Assembly (NCBI RefSeq): GCF_021155775.2
Contig: NC_060236.1
Span: forward strand, 27,790,238-27,854,237
Direction: 5' to 3'
DNA length: 64,000 nucleotides
Source of the DNA: Neodiprion pinetum
Lineage: Eukaryota > Arthropoda > Insecta > Hymenoptera > Diprionidae
Both the position numbers and the translations under genes were made by a program. This document shows positions 1-9,320 of this stretch, piece after piece. Position 1 is the stretch's first letter, and every line of letters begins with the position of its first letter. The notes under the pieces are model-generated. The model was given only the letters and a program-made list of their open reading frames with translations, made no database searches and had not been told where the DNA came from.

Positions 1-191
1 CTAGTATAGTAAAGCCAATCGTGACACGCGACATTACTTCACTTCTTCCGTGTCTGATATTATCCCTTTTAAGTCCATCCACTTAGCCAAATTATTTCGT
101 AAAAAAAAATTGATTTCCATAAAAAGTTGTACTAACTGAACTATGAAAATGATGTTCCTGCAACAGAATCAAACTGCTCCGAGTCGTCAAG

Positions 192-1921
192 ATGAAGATC
201 ATGCTACTCATCCTTCTGATGTGTTGTCTGACTGTCATCTGCTGTTCCGAGATGATCGAAATCAAGAGCCCAATAGAAACGCGTCACCAAAACTCATCCG
301 ATCTACTAGACGATGTGATCCTTGGAAAGAATCCCCCAAGTCTTGACTTTGGCAAAATTCCCACCGACACTGGTGACCTGAACCTGACCTTCGTTCCTTG
401 GCCCATCACTAGAAACACCCAAAACGAAAACCAATCGTCAAATTCTGATGACTTGAGGCCCGTAGCGAGAATCTCGAAAAGTCTTTACTCGTCTGCTGTT
501 TTTCCCTCTGCAAGATCTTCTGACGAGCACCAGATTGTGAGTGAAGAAAAATTTGTGCGACATTGTTTTCCTTTCCAAACTAAGTTGGGCAGTAAAGATC
601 GAGAAATAGCTATTGTAATAAATAATTTTCCATGTGACTTATAGATTCCTGTAAGGCAGTCATCCTGGGAGGAAACTTCTCCGATTATCGCTAACAGAAC
701 AAACAATTACAATACCGGAACGTCCGCTATCTCGCAACAAAATTTAGACCATAGAAGAACTCTGCGACGCGACAGAGAGCGAAGACGAAGGAACGAGGCG
801 ATCAATCATCAGTACCCCAATACAGGATACGGTGAGAACCCGGAGGATCTCGACGCGGACTATGCACCCCAAGAAAATCATTATTCTCCTTCAACGAGTT
901 ACGGAGCGGATTACACCGACTCATACTCACCAAGTACGATGCACAACACTCGATGAATTTAGTTGGAAAATTCGATCCAAGAATAAAGTAGATCGAATGG
1001 CAAAGTATTTATAAATTGGCGATTTATTAACGATTCGTTTGATTTTTGCTCGCAGGCTTTCCAGATCAAGTAATCGATCACCTACACGGTCCAGAGAAGT
1101 ACAGTTCTTTCTCCACTGGTTCGGGCTACAGGAGCAACAGATACTACGAGAACAGCGAGGAGTCATCCTCGTACCCCGGAAGTCCGGAGTCCTGGCATCC
1201 TCATCACCATCATCATCATCCGCGACCGCCATTGGCCTACCAAAAATTGCCCGCCTACTCTTCGTGCGGCAATCCAGGCCGCGGAGAACCGACTCCATCC
1301 TTGATCGGCTTGCTCTCAGCGATCGGTTCCAACCTACTGAACCTCTTCAAAATCGGCCTGGGCAGCAGCCTGTCGATAGCGATACCGCTGATAGCTCTCA
1401 AGTTCTTCCTGATCCCGTTGAAGATCTTCAAGTTGATTAAAATCGCGAAAATCCTGCTAAAACTCTTCTTCGTCGTACCGTTCATCCTGCGAGTATTCGC
1501 CCCGTCTATTTACTCGGCAATCACGCATCACGGGGTTGGATTTGCCGAGAGGATTGCCGAGGTTCGAACGGAGGAGAGCAGAGGCATCTTCGATCAACCC
1601 GGCGATAATTCCACCCGGTGGAACGTCCTCGGAGTTAACTTGACCGAGGGCTTCTTGGCGGAAGCGACAAGTGCTCAAAAATGCCCCAGCAGAGTCGCCT
1701 GCGAGTTGGGCTCGTATTTGGCTAGCAGGAGCAGGCTACCTGAAAATCTGAGCAGATTTCTTCTTCACGCAAACGATTCTGAGGCGGGCAAAGACTCCCG
1801 CATTAACACCGGTAACGAGAAAAAGGAAAGGGAAGAAGTTACCAGCGTTTTTATTACAGCCCTGATCCAACGCTGGACTTACGATCGGTGCAACGTTTAT
1901 GCTTGTGGAATTTCTCTCTAA
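192..1921 (+). CDS. Secreted protein of unknown function (3 exons, 499 aa)
   Basis: I do not recognise the family. Exons 192-536, 645-933 and 1056-1921 join in frame (phase 0, then phase 1) through GTGAGT and GTACGA donors. The start was chosen because the ATG opens a clear signal peptide, residues 1-20, rich in Leu, Ile and Cys. Residues 30-150 are polar and look disordered. Residues 152-165 form an Arg-rich patch (RRDRERRRRN), followed by a Tyr/Ser/Pro-rich stretch and six histidines at 261-266. Residues 293-362 are strongly hydrophobic, and within them 323-350 carry Lys every three or four positions. The tail holds four cysteines (421, 427, 490, 495) spaced loosely like insect DM4/12-type secreted proteins; this likeness is weak. 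A longer unspliced reading of exon 1 exists but would lose the conserved frame of exons 2 and 3. Confidence 0.75.
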
Positions 1922-2640
1922 TAATGATAAAATGCGATAGCGTCTCTGTGCTCGGTATAATTATCTCAGCGAGAGAAACATTAATTGTTCTTATACTTGT
2001 TATATACATGGAGCATTCCATACCAATTCAACTAGGGTTTCACCCTCACGCCCTTATATTTGGTTCGCGATTTTTTATATTGCTGTTCCAACTCTAAAAA
2101 GCAACCCGAATTTTTTTCAGCTTCTTCTAGCCCCCCTGACGTCCCCATTGTGCTTCAAATCATAATATTTTGACAGCGATTGCGACATTTTTTAAAATTA
2201 TGAATAAAAATGGCATACATTCTGTAGTGTGATAAAAATTTCAAGATAGTTGTTGTGTTAGGAAAGATAGATTGAACCCGGAAAATTAGAAAAAAAAATT
2301 GAAATTACTAAAATAGAATTATTATTTTGTCAACAAATTTATAGAAAAATTACTGTTTTGCCTGCTCACATAGATTTTGGCATGGATACTTTTGATTTTG
2401 ACTACTGCATTTTTGTAATTTTTTTCATCATTTTCAAAAATGTCGCAATCACTATCTAAATATCATCAATTCAAAAGCTCTGGGGGCGTCTGGGGGTTAG
2501 AAAAATATAAAAAAAATTTCGATTGCTTATTAGAGTTGAAATAACAATAAAAAAAAACACGGACAAATATGCCCTACATACATATGCATAGGAATCTGCT
2601 CAGAACAGTTTAAACACTTTTTTATTATATTATATTTATT
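1922..2640. other. Intergenic, no gene seen; holds a fold-back element
   Basis: AT-rich sequence without a convincing reading frame. Its centre is taken up by the inverted-repeat element described separately. Confidence 0.6.
2045..2585. mobile_element. Fold-back (MITE-like) inverted-repeat element
   Basis: The left arm (about 2045-2225) and the right arm (about 2395-2585) are imperfect inverted repeats of each other over roughly 170 bases. Shared words, read on opposite strands, include GATTGCGACATTTTT (left near 2177, right near 2437), a C-run followed by GACG, and CAACTCTAA near the outer part. A spacer of about 170 bases lies between the arms and no coding capacity is visible. This shape fits a non-autonomous fold-back or long-TIR MITE. 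Target-site duplications and exact ends were not resolved, so the family is unassigned. Confidence 0.6.
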
Positions 2641-3870
2641 ATAGCTTATAAGAAATTGTACCTATACAATGTATTACGATATACCTATACACTGGCCAGC
2701 CCTAACATAACAAATATATTTATACTATAGATAGACGCAAAAAAATAAAAACTAACGCTTCGAACTTTAAAATCCCTGAAAATCATGACATGGAAACGTC
2801 TGATCTGATAGTTCAAGATTCTTGAGAAAAAATAGAACAAAAATTGCAACAATATAATGGAACCTTCTCTTCTCTCTCTCACTCTCACTCTCTCTCGCTC
2901 TCTCTCTCTCTCCCTGTGAATGTTTATAATCTCATAATATTCCATATCCGCAGAACCTCACCTACCAGGCAAAGATTGATCTCACTACCACGGAACTTGA
3001 CAAAAACCGAAAACGACTTGACGGTAAGTATAATATTTTGCTCATTCGATTCTTTGATCATCTTTTCGTAAATTTACTGATCGTTCCTTCGTACTGGATA
3101 AGACCGTGAACATTTGTTGATGAATTTTGAGGAAATAATGGAGAACTGAAAAATATAATACAAAAATTATTGATCAATATTTTAATGACCGGACTACGTT
3201 TTCTCTCCAATCCAGGTACAGTTTCCGAACGAATAACGAGATCAAGCAACGACGGTCAGTCGTCGTTTCGACTAGACGAGGATCGGCAGAAAAAGGAAGC
3301 GACTGAACAGTTCAGTCAGAAGAATTTGGGATATAATCAGCACGATGTTTCGTCTCTGGAGTGTTTATCGTGGCGGCAATACCACCGTGAAAATAACCGT
3401 CGACCGCGTCCGTTCGTAACACCGGCTTCAAAATCACCGACGGTTTTGACAAACCCCGTAAAGATGCTGTCCAGCCAAGAAACCGCGTAGCTTGTCCCAA
3501 TTTACGTTGTGCAGAACAACAAATCCGGCGCAGCCGATAACTTTATGGCCTATGGCGAGAAAACTACGACGGTAGATGATAACAAGAACGTCTTGATTGA
3601 CCTGTTGCACGATAATCAACAGCCGCCCGCATTTACAGGGTCGAGTACACTCAACAGCCTGGAATTTTTTCAGACGAATATTTTATTTTCCGATCCAATT
3701 TTTGCCGCGTACTTGGCTGGATTTTCGGGCTTCTTCAAAGGCTTGCAAGTTCCCCACTTCGACAAAGATTGCTCGATGTTAGTCCAAGCTTTGCCTATTT
3801 TTCTAGTCAATAATTTCATCGACGCGTTGATCAAGGTCGGTAAAATGCAACTGGTGAATAGTTTTACGGT
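2620..3870 (+). repeat. Left copy of a segmental duplication
   Basis: This block aligns with 6370-7980 in the same orientation. From 3024 to 3868 the offset is a constant 4110 bases with no indels. Upstream of that, the left copy lacks about 390 bases present in the right copy (roughly 6668-7060), which contain the first exon. Similarity fades above 2620 and stops abruptly after 3870. The SDR gene lies between the two copies. Confidence 0.85.
2865..2914. repeat. (CT)n microsatellite
   Basis: An almost pure CT run with a few interruptions. The matching position in the second copy of the duplicated locus (about 6610-6640) also holds a CT run, so it predates the duplication. Confidence 0.9.
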
Positions 3871-3910
3871 AGTTTATAATTTTATACATATCTCTCAAGA
3901 GCCATACTAG
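2953..3910 (+). pseudogene. 5'- and 3'-truncated copy of the duplicated secreted/membrane gene
   Basis: This copy keeps the end of exon 1 (2953-3023, starting at the words for NLTYQAKID), exon 2 (3216-3457) and exon 3 (from 3515). All splice sites match those of the intact copy at 6926-8059. The signal-peptide part of exon 1 is missing: sequence homologous to the promoter region joins directly to the middle of exon 1 at about 2952. Exon 3 leaves homology at about 3870 and ends at a stop at 3910, so the last C-terminal hydrophobic segment is gone. Exon 2 and most of exon 3 are almost identical to the other copy. The sequence just before the join (CCGCAG) could act as a 3' splice site, so a chimeric transcript with a new upstream exon cannot be excluded. 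Confidence 0.65.
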
Positions 3911-4304
3911 TCGGGAATTGGCCAGGTTTTGCTAGTTACCCAATTCGATTTCCAAACGAGCTAAAGCAATAGATGATTGCACATTTCAGGTACTTCAAAC
4001 TTTTGGAATTAGCGCGACTAAGTCCCCCCCCCTTTTACTGGTCTCATACTCATCTCGTAAATCAACTATTCATATATGCCTAAATATCTTGTTCTAGACG
4101 TGATAGAGAAGAGGTAATTGGGTATCGGATATAGGGATGTAGAGAATATGTTGAAAATGATTTCAGACGAAATGCGATATAGTTTTTAGGAAAAATCTGT
4201 ACATTTCCTAAGCGTAACAATGTAGTTTTATAAAATTTCTCTCTGTTCGTGACGAAACTGAAATACAGAGACATATCCTCAAAGTTGACCCATGGATCCA
4301 TGTC
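3911..4304. other. Intergenic, nothing recognised
   Basis: This short stretch lies between the tails of two convergent loci. It has a C-run near 4025 and no supported frame or element. Confidence 0.5.
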
Positions 4305-5540
4305 TTACAACGCTTCGCCGACCGGGCGAATCGTCAATTCCGTAACCTGTAAGTTTATAAAATTGATCAAATTTAAAAAACAAAATGTGTGACACTGTTG
4401 AACACAGAGATGGAATGAACTATTATGCAGAGCGTAAAACGTGAAACTTGAAAATATACATATTTAAGAAGCAGCGAGGATGAAGCACGTTTTAAATCGT
4501 CACCTGAACATGTTCCGGGTTGCCCAATACGTAGATAACTGCCGCAGCTATGTTTTCCGGCTTGAGACATGGAAATTTGCTGAACAAACCCTCGGGGTCA
4601 GGAACACCAGCGGCCCGAGCGATGTCCGTCTTGACAACTCCGGGACTGATGCTCTGGAAAAATACCATGAGTCCAGCCTCGCTCCGATTTTTATAATCGT
4701 GGTAAGTCTTCCTGACAAAAGAACTACAATTAAGAATTGCTTCCTGACACTCAAGTCTTCTCACCGTAATTTTAATCTTGCTACCAACAGCCACGAGATC
4801 CCGTCTCACTGTTTCCGTCATGGCAGTAATTGCGTGTTTAGCGCTTGGACACAGACTGCAAGGGTTCTCGAAGGGGATCCAATGTCCTGCAACGCTGTGG
4901 AAACACAATAACATCGTTAATATTCTTTTGGTACTCGCATGTCATCGCTTCTTTATTCACAGAGATGAATCTCGCACGATTGATCGTTCACCTGTTGATG
5001 TTGATAATGTGACCCACTACGTTTCGCCTTCGCATTGAAGCCACAGCTTCTCTCACACCTACGGCAGGTGCCATGACATTGAGCTCGAGTGTCTTCCGAA
5101 AACCTTCAATATCGTCATCTAAATCAAACAATGACAAAACAATTAGGTACAAGGAATGAGCGATGAACACGTGCTTGGACGTCTGACAGTTATTAGCACA
5201 AGTCAAAAATAAAAAAAATCCTCAGTTTTCATTGCCTACCAATGAATCGCTTGGGAGTCCAAAGACCAGCATTATTAACGAGGACGTGGACGCCTCCAAA
5301 TTCGGTATCAACCCATTTAAAAACGCACTGAAATTTTTCCGTGTCGGTAACGTCGCACTGCTTCGGATAAAACTTTCCCTTGGCTCCCTCGAGCCGTTTT
5401 TCCAGTGCTTCCAAGTTCTCCAATCGCCTGGCAAGTCCGACGACCAACAATCCCTCCTTGACGAGAGCTTCGGCGATTTTTTCACCGATACCCGCACTGG
5501 AACCGGTCACAATTGCAGCTTTCCCGGCCCAACGATCCAT
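4305..5540 (-). CDS. Short-chain dehydrogenase/reductase, DHRS11/farnesol-dehydrogenase type (249 aa), catalytic Tyr replaced by Cys
   Basis: Exons on the minus strand are 5540-5240, 5118-4992, 4894-4765, 4653-4504 and 4346-4305. All phases agree and the product is 249 aa, the usual size. The family uses NADP(H) to interconvert alcohols and carbonyls; insect members include farnesol dehydrogenases. Visible motifs are the Rossmann TGSSAGIG (12-19), NNAG (89-92), LELNV (111-115), catalytic Ser143, Lys162 and the C-terminal TELTIRPVGE. The YxxxK motif reads CPSAK, so residue 158 is Cys (codon TGT, bases 4851-4849) where Tyr (TAT/TAC) is expected. Gly-rich and nucleotide-binding motifs are intact. 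The start at 5540 matches the family; in-frame ATGs lie further upstream (5624). The gene sits between the two copies of the duplicated locus, on the opposite strand. Confidence 0.9.
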
Positions 5541-6369
5541 GTCTTCAGAGTGACTTGAACTACCATTAATGATACGCGTGCACATCTTTATATCCATGTA
5601 ACTAAAGACTCCACCCCTGCGCAATCAGCGCGTAGACCCCTCTCGTCGCTCGTTTCGTTATCTTTTCGATAAAAAAAATCGTCCCGGTAACTTGGAGCAC
5701 GAATACCACGAACCGCTGGTCCCAAAAGATCAAAAACCATGAAACGGAGGACCTGGACAGACCTGGGTCCGTCAAACTACGGAGCGCAGGATCTAGACGC
5801 CGAAAACCACGAAGCGGAAGCGGTATTTTTAAAAATTTCCCCTCCATTGTGGGATTGATATCTCGGTGTAGGGTTATCTCAGAATAAAAACAAAATTTTG
5901 TAAATATCGATACAAATGTAGCTATCGTTGCACACGGCTGTGCTGTACTGTACTGATTTTATTTATTTATTTTTTTTATTATTATTATTATTATTATATG
6001 CAGAATGATGACGGCTAGAATAAAAAAAAGGGGTCTTGTTAATGAAAGAAATTTTAATCCGTCGGCATTTCATGAGTGAAGAAAAAAAGAACAGCCCATA
6101 TCTTGGTTAATTTTAAATATTTTGTAATCAAAATTTATGTAAAACAAGTTTAATATACACTTAATAAAATACCAACAATCCGATTACTTTAATAATTAGT
6201 TATCTCTGTGAAAAATATTCTTAAAAATCTGTCGTTTTTTTCGACCATCACAGTGGCCTTCCCTCTTAATAAATAAGATTAGTTTTTCATATTTTAAACT
6301 TATTATTACATATTATCCAATTGCCAATGTATACAGCAATATTAAAGTACCGGGAATAAAGGCTAACTT
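5541..6369. other. SDR upstream region and spacer, no gene seen
   Basis: This holds the likely SDR promoter. A TATCGATA word near 5905 matches the insect DRE/DREF site, but one copy is weak evidence. An (ATT)n microsatellite follows at 5970-5998. I see no coding frame with codon support. Confidence 0.5.
5970..5998. repeat. (ATT)n microsatellite
   Basis: Short run of ATT units in the spacer upstream of the SDR gene. Confidence 0.85.
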
Positions 6370-7980
6370 CGTATATTATGTTATAGCTTATAATAATTTG
6401 TACCTATACATTGTATTACGATACATGCACTGCCCAGCCTAAAAATAATAAATATATTTATACTATAGACAGGTGTAACAAAATAAAAACTACCGCTTCG
6501 AACTTGTGGAATCTCTGAAAATCATGACATGGAAACGTTCGATCTGATAGTTCGCAATTGTTGAGGGGAAGGGAAAAAAAAATTGCAACACTATAACGGA
6601 ATCTTCTTTTCTCTCTCTCTCGCTCTCTCTTTCTTCCTCTCCGAATTTTTATAATCTCACAATATTCCGTATCCTCGATTACTTACGTATTGTATAATCT
6701 CAGAAAGAGAATTATTTCTCTGTATTGTACAGATGTGACTCGATGTCAGCTAAAATTTTTTACCTGGAATCGAGAGTCTGGCTCATCATAATTACACGGT
6801 GTACCAGCTACTACTCAGCAATGGGAGTTTCAGGTGCAGTGCATCATTCTGCCGGCGTATTTCCTACGTGAAGTTACGTTATGTGAAAACTCGGAATAAT
6901 CTGTTACGATACGCGACGAATCGATATGACTTCACCGATCTCAAGCATTATTGTGCTACTCCTTATTACGGCAAATTCTTGTCTCCTATGGCCCCTGACA
7001 CAAAACGATGTTCCGGAATCACCATCGAACCCGAAGCACCTCCTCGAAGAATTCGAAGCACAGAACCTCACCTACCAGGCAAAGATTGATCCCACTGCCT
7101 CGCGAGTTGATAAAAACAGAAACCGACTCGACGGCAAGTATAATATTTTGCTCATTCGATTCTTCGATCACCTTTTCGTAAATTTACTGATCGTTCCTTC
7201 GTCCTGGATAAGACCGTGAACATATGTTGATAAATTTTGAGGAAATAATGGAGAACTGAAGAATATAATATAAAAATTATTGATCAATATTTTAATGACC
7301 GGACTACGTTTTCTCTCCAATCCAGGTACAGTTTCCGAACGAATAACGAGATCAAGCAACGACGGTCAGTCGTCGTTTCGACTAGACGAGGATCGTCAGA
7401 AAAAGGAAGCGACTGAACAGTTCAGTCAGAAGAATTTGGGATATAATCAGCACGATGTTTCGTCTCTGGAGTGTTTATCGTGGCGGCAATACCACCGTGA
7501 AAATAACCGTCGACCGCGTCCGTTCGTAACACCGGCTTCAAAATCACCGACGGTTTTGACAAACCCCGTAAAGATGCTGTCCAGCCAAGAAACCGCGTAG
7601 CTTGTCCCAATTTACGTTGTGCAGAACAACAAATCCGGCGCAGCCGATAACTTTATGGCCTATGGCGAGAAAACTACGACGGTAGATGATAACAAGAACG
7701 TCTTGATTGACCTGTTGCACGATAATCAACAGCCGCCCGCATTTACAGGGTCGAGTACACTCAACAGCCTGGAATTTTTTCAGACGAATATTTTATTTTC
7801 CGATCCAATTTTTGCCGCGTACTTGGCTGGATTTTCGGGCTTCTTCAAAGGCTTGCAAGTGCCCCACCTCGACAAAGATTGCTCGATGTTAGTCCAAGTT
7901 TTGCCTATTTTTCTAGTCAATAATTTCATCGACGCGTTGGTCAAAATCGGCAAATTGCAACTGGCCAACAGTTTTACGGT
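6370..7980 (+). repeat. Right copy of the segmental duplication
   Basis: Partner of 2620-3870. It keeps the promoter-like region, the CT run (6610-6640), the complete first exon and the rest of the gene. Divergence from the left copy is a few percent in the intron, near zero across exon 2 and most of exon 3, and about ten percent in the last 90 shared bases. Confidence 0.85.
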
Positions 7981-8059
7981 GCCGTTTATCGTCTTGAGTG
8001 TGATTAATTTCATTGTGTATTTTTTATTCCTGGAAGAATACTGCCCCCCTACCTTATAA
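6926..8059 (+). CDS. Secreted or membrane protein of unknown function (3 exons, 294 aa), intact duplicate
   Basis: I do not recognise the family. The model is exon 1 6926-7133, exon 2 7326-7567 and exon 3 7625-8059. The ATG at 6926 opens a signal peptide (residues 1-20, rich in Ile, Leu and Val). Intron 1 uses a GC-AG donor (GCAAGT). I place a 57-nt phase-0 intron at 7568-7624 (GTAAAG donor, TTGTGCAG acceptor) because the unspliced frame meets TAG at 7598. The mature protein is polar and charged up to about residue 150. A more hydrophobic C-terminal half follows, ending in a membrane-like stretch (FIVLSVINFIVYFLF) close to the stop. AATAAA lies at 8061, immediately after the stop. A partial copy lies at 2953-3910. 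The function cannot be inferred; a secreted insect-specific protein is the best description. Confidence 0.7.
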
Positions 8060-8970
8060 TAATAAAGATGTTCAAAGTCTTTTGCGTTTTAAAGACCATT
8101 GTCAATGAATATTCCGATGATTAAAATTATCGCAAGTTTTAGTTTATTTAATTTACACAACCGACATTTTTTCCAGTTTAATTTTACTCTAGATGAATCG
8201 AAGCTTTTCTCTTGATGTATTTTCTAAATCACGCTTGATCCTGGAATGTTTTTGAAATGGAAAAAGCTTCCTCGGCCTAATTGTTTGGCACATTGATGCG
8301 ATTTTCTTGATTTTTCAAATCAAGACATCTGCTGTTAGTGATGCCTACAGGCTGAGAAAATAAATCCTTAAATTCGGACCATTCATAACTTAATTCCGAA
8401 AATATCACGTAGGCAATGTGCGTCATTGTAAATGGAATATTTCCGTAGGTATTGAACAGCGGAGGATTGCTGAAATGTTATGACGAATGTTACGTAAGTC
8501 GAAGAGTGGGAAACTGTTTTGCATAAGACTAATCTTATACTGCAAGAATATAATTCGTTGTTGGCGCATAAAAAAAATGTTATAACGACCCTAATAAACC
8601 TGTGTTCACTTCAATCCATCATTATTACGCTGTCCCAAGTTTACTGTTACAATTCTTGGATTTCTCGAGCGGCCGGGACTCGTCGCTCGTCAGTAAATAT
8701 TTTATATATCATCAAGATACCTCGCAGCTAGAGTCTGATCCTTCCAAAGAATCATCGACAGCTTTGTTATATTCGTATCGTCGCATATCGTAAAAAAAGG
8801 TAATCTAACCGCACCCTTGAAATCGTGTCGAGCACGTAAACCTAACGTTACGATCTGTGAAATTTACTCCGACACTTACGCATTGTAACCTTATTTAGAA
8901 AATGACATCTGTCATCTTGACATCCGTCAGCCCAGACTTGCCTCACTGAGCAACGCGATTCTAACCTAAC
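8060..8970. other. Intergenic, no gene seen
   Basis: Begins with the polyadenylation signal of the upstream gene. No frame with start, splice sites and codon structure stands out. Several CCTAAC words lie near 8840-8990. Confidence 0.5.
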
Positions 8971-8977
8971 ACCTTAG

Positions 8978-9320
8978 AGCAAATCGAGCTGACCTAACCT
9001 GAAAATTCTTGATATTTGAAGAAAAAAAAAGAAAGAAACGCGTCGCGCCGGAAGGCCGATGATCAATCAAAATAATAAAATAGATTCTTATGACAATGCC
9101 AATCCTTAGTTTTATAGGTTGAACCATTTTATTGACCATTAGCAGAGTGATTATAACTTGAAGCACACCGGGCTAACCTAACCTGGAAATTGTTAATATT
9201 TGAAACAAAACAAACACGCTACACGAGAAGACCAATGATCAATCATAATTATTAGATACACATTTATGACAATGCCAATGCTCGGTTTCGTCACTTTAAC
9301 CCTTTTATTGACCAACTGTC
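8978..9320 (+). repeat. Tandem duplication of the serpin 5' end
   Basis: About 160 bases at 8978-9145 are repeated imperfectly at 9165-9320. Shared landmarks are CTAACCTGGAAA-like words, a GATGATCAATCA-like word and the start word ATGACAATGCCAAT. The downstream unit contains the working serpin signal-peptide exon. In the upstream unit the same ATG (about 9091) runs into a stop after nine codons. Confidence 0.75.

Noticed and set aside
927..1298. 123-codon minus-strand frame
   Set aside because: Antisense shadow of exon 3 of the secreted protein gene.
5904..5913. DREF element upstream of the SDR gene
   Set aside because: A single TATCGATA in AT-rich DNA is expected by chance often enough; similar words occur in a Ku70 intron.
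7598..7600. Stop-codon readthrough or a 33-nt intron to explain the shared TAG
   Set aside because: A 57-nt intron with a better acceptor and the same phase explains it; 33 nt is below the usual insect minimum. Readthrough stays possible but is less simple.
8840..9190. Telomere-like CCTAA repeats
   Set aside because: The CCTAAC words are scattered and not in a tandem TTAGG array.
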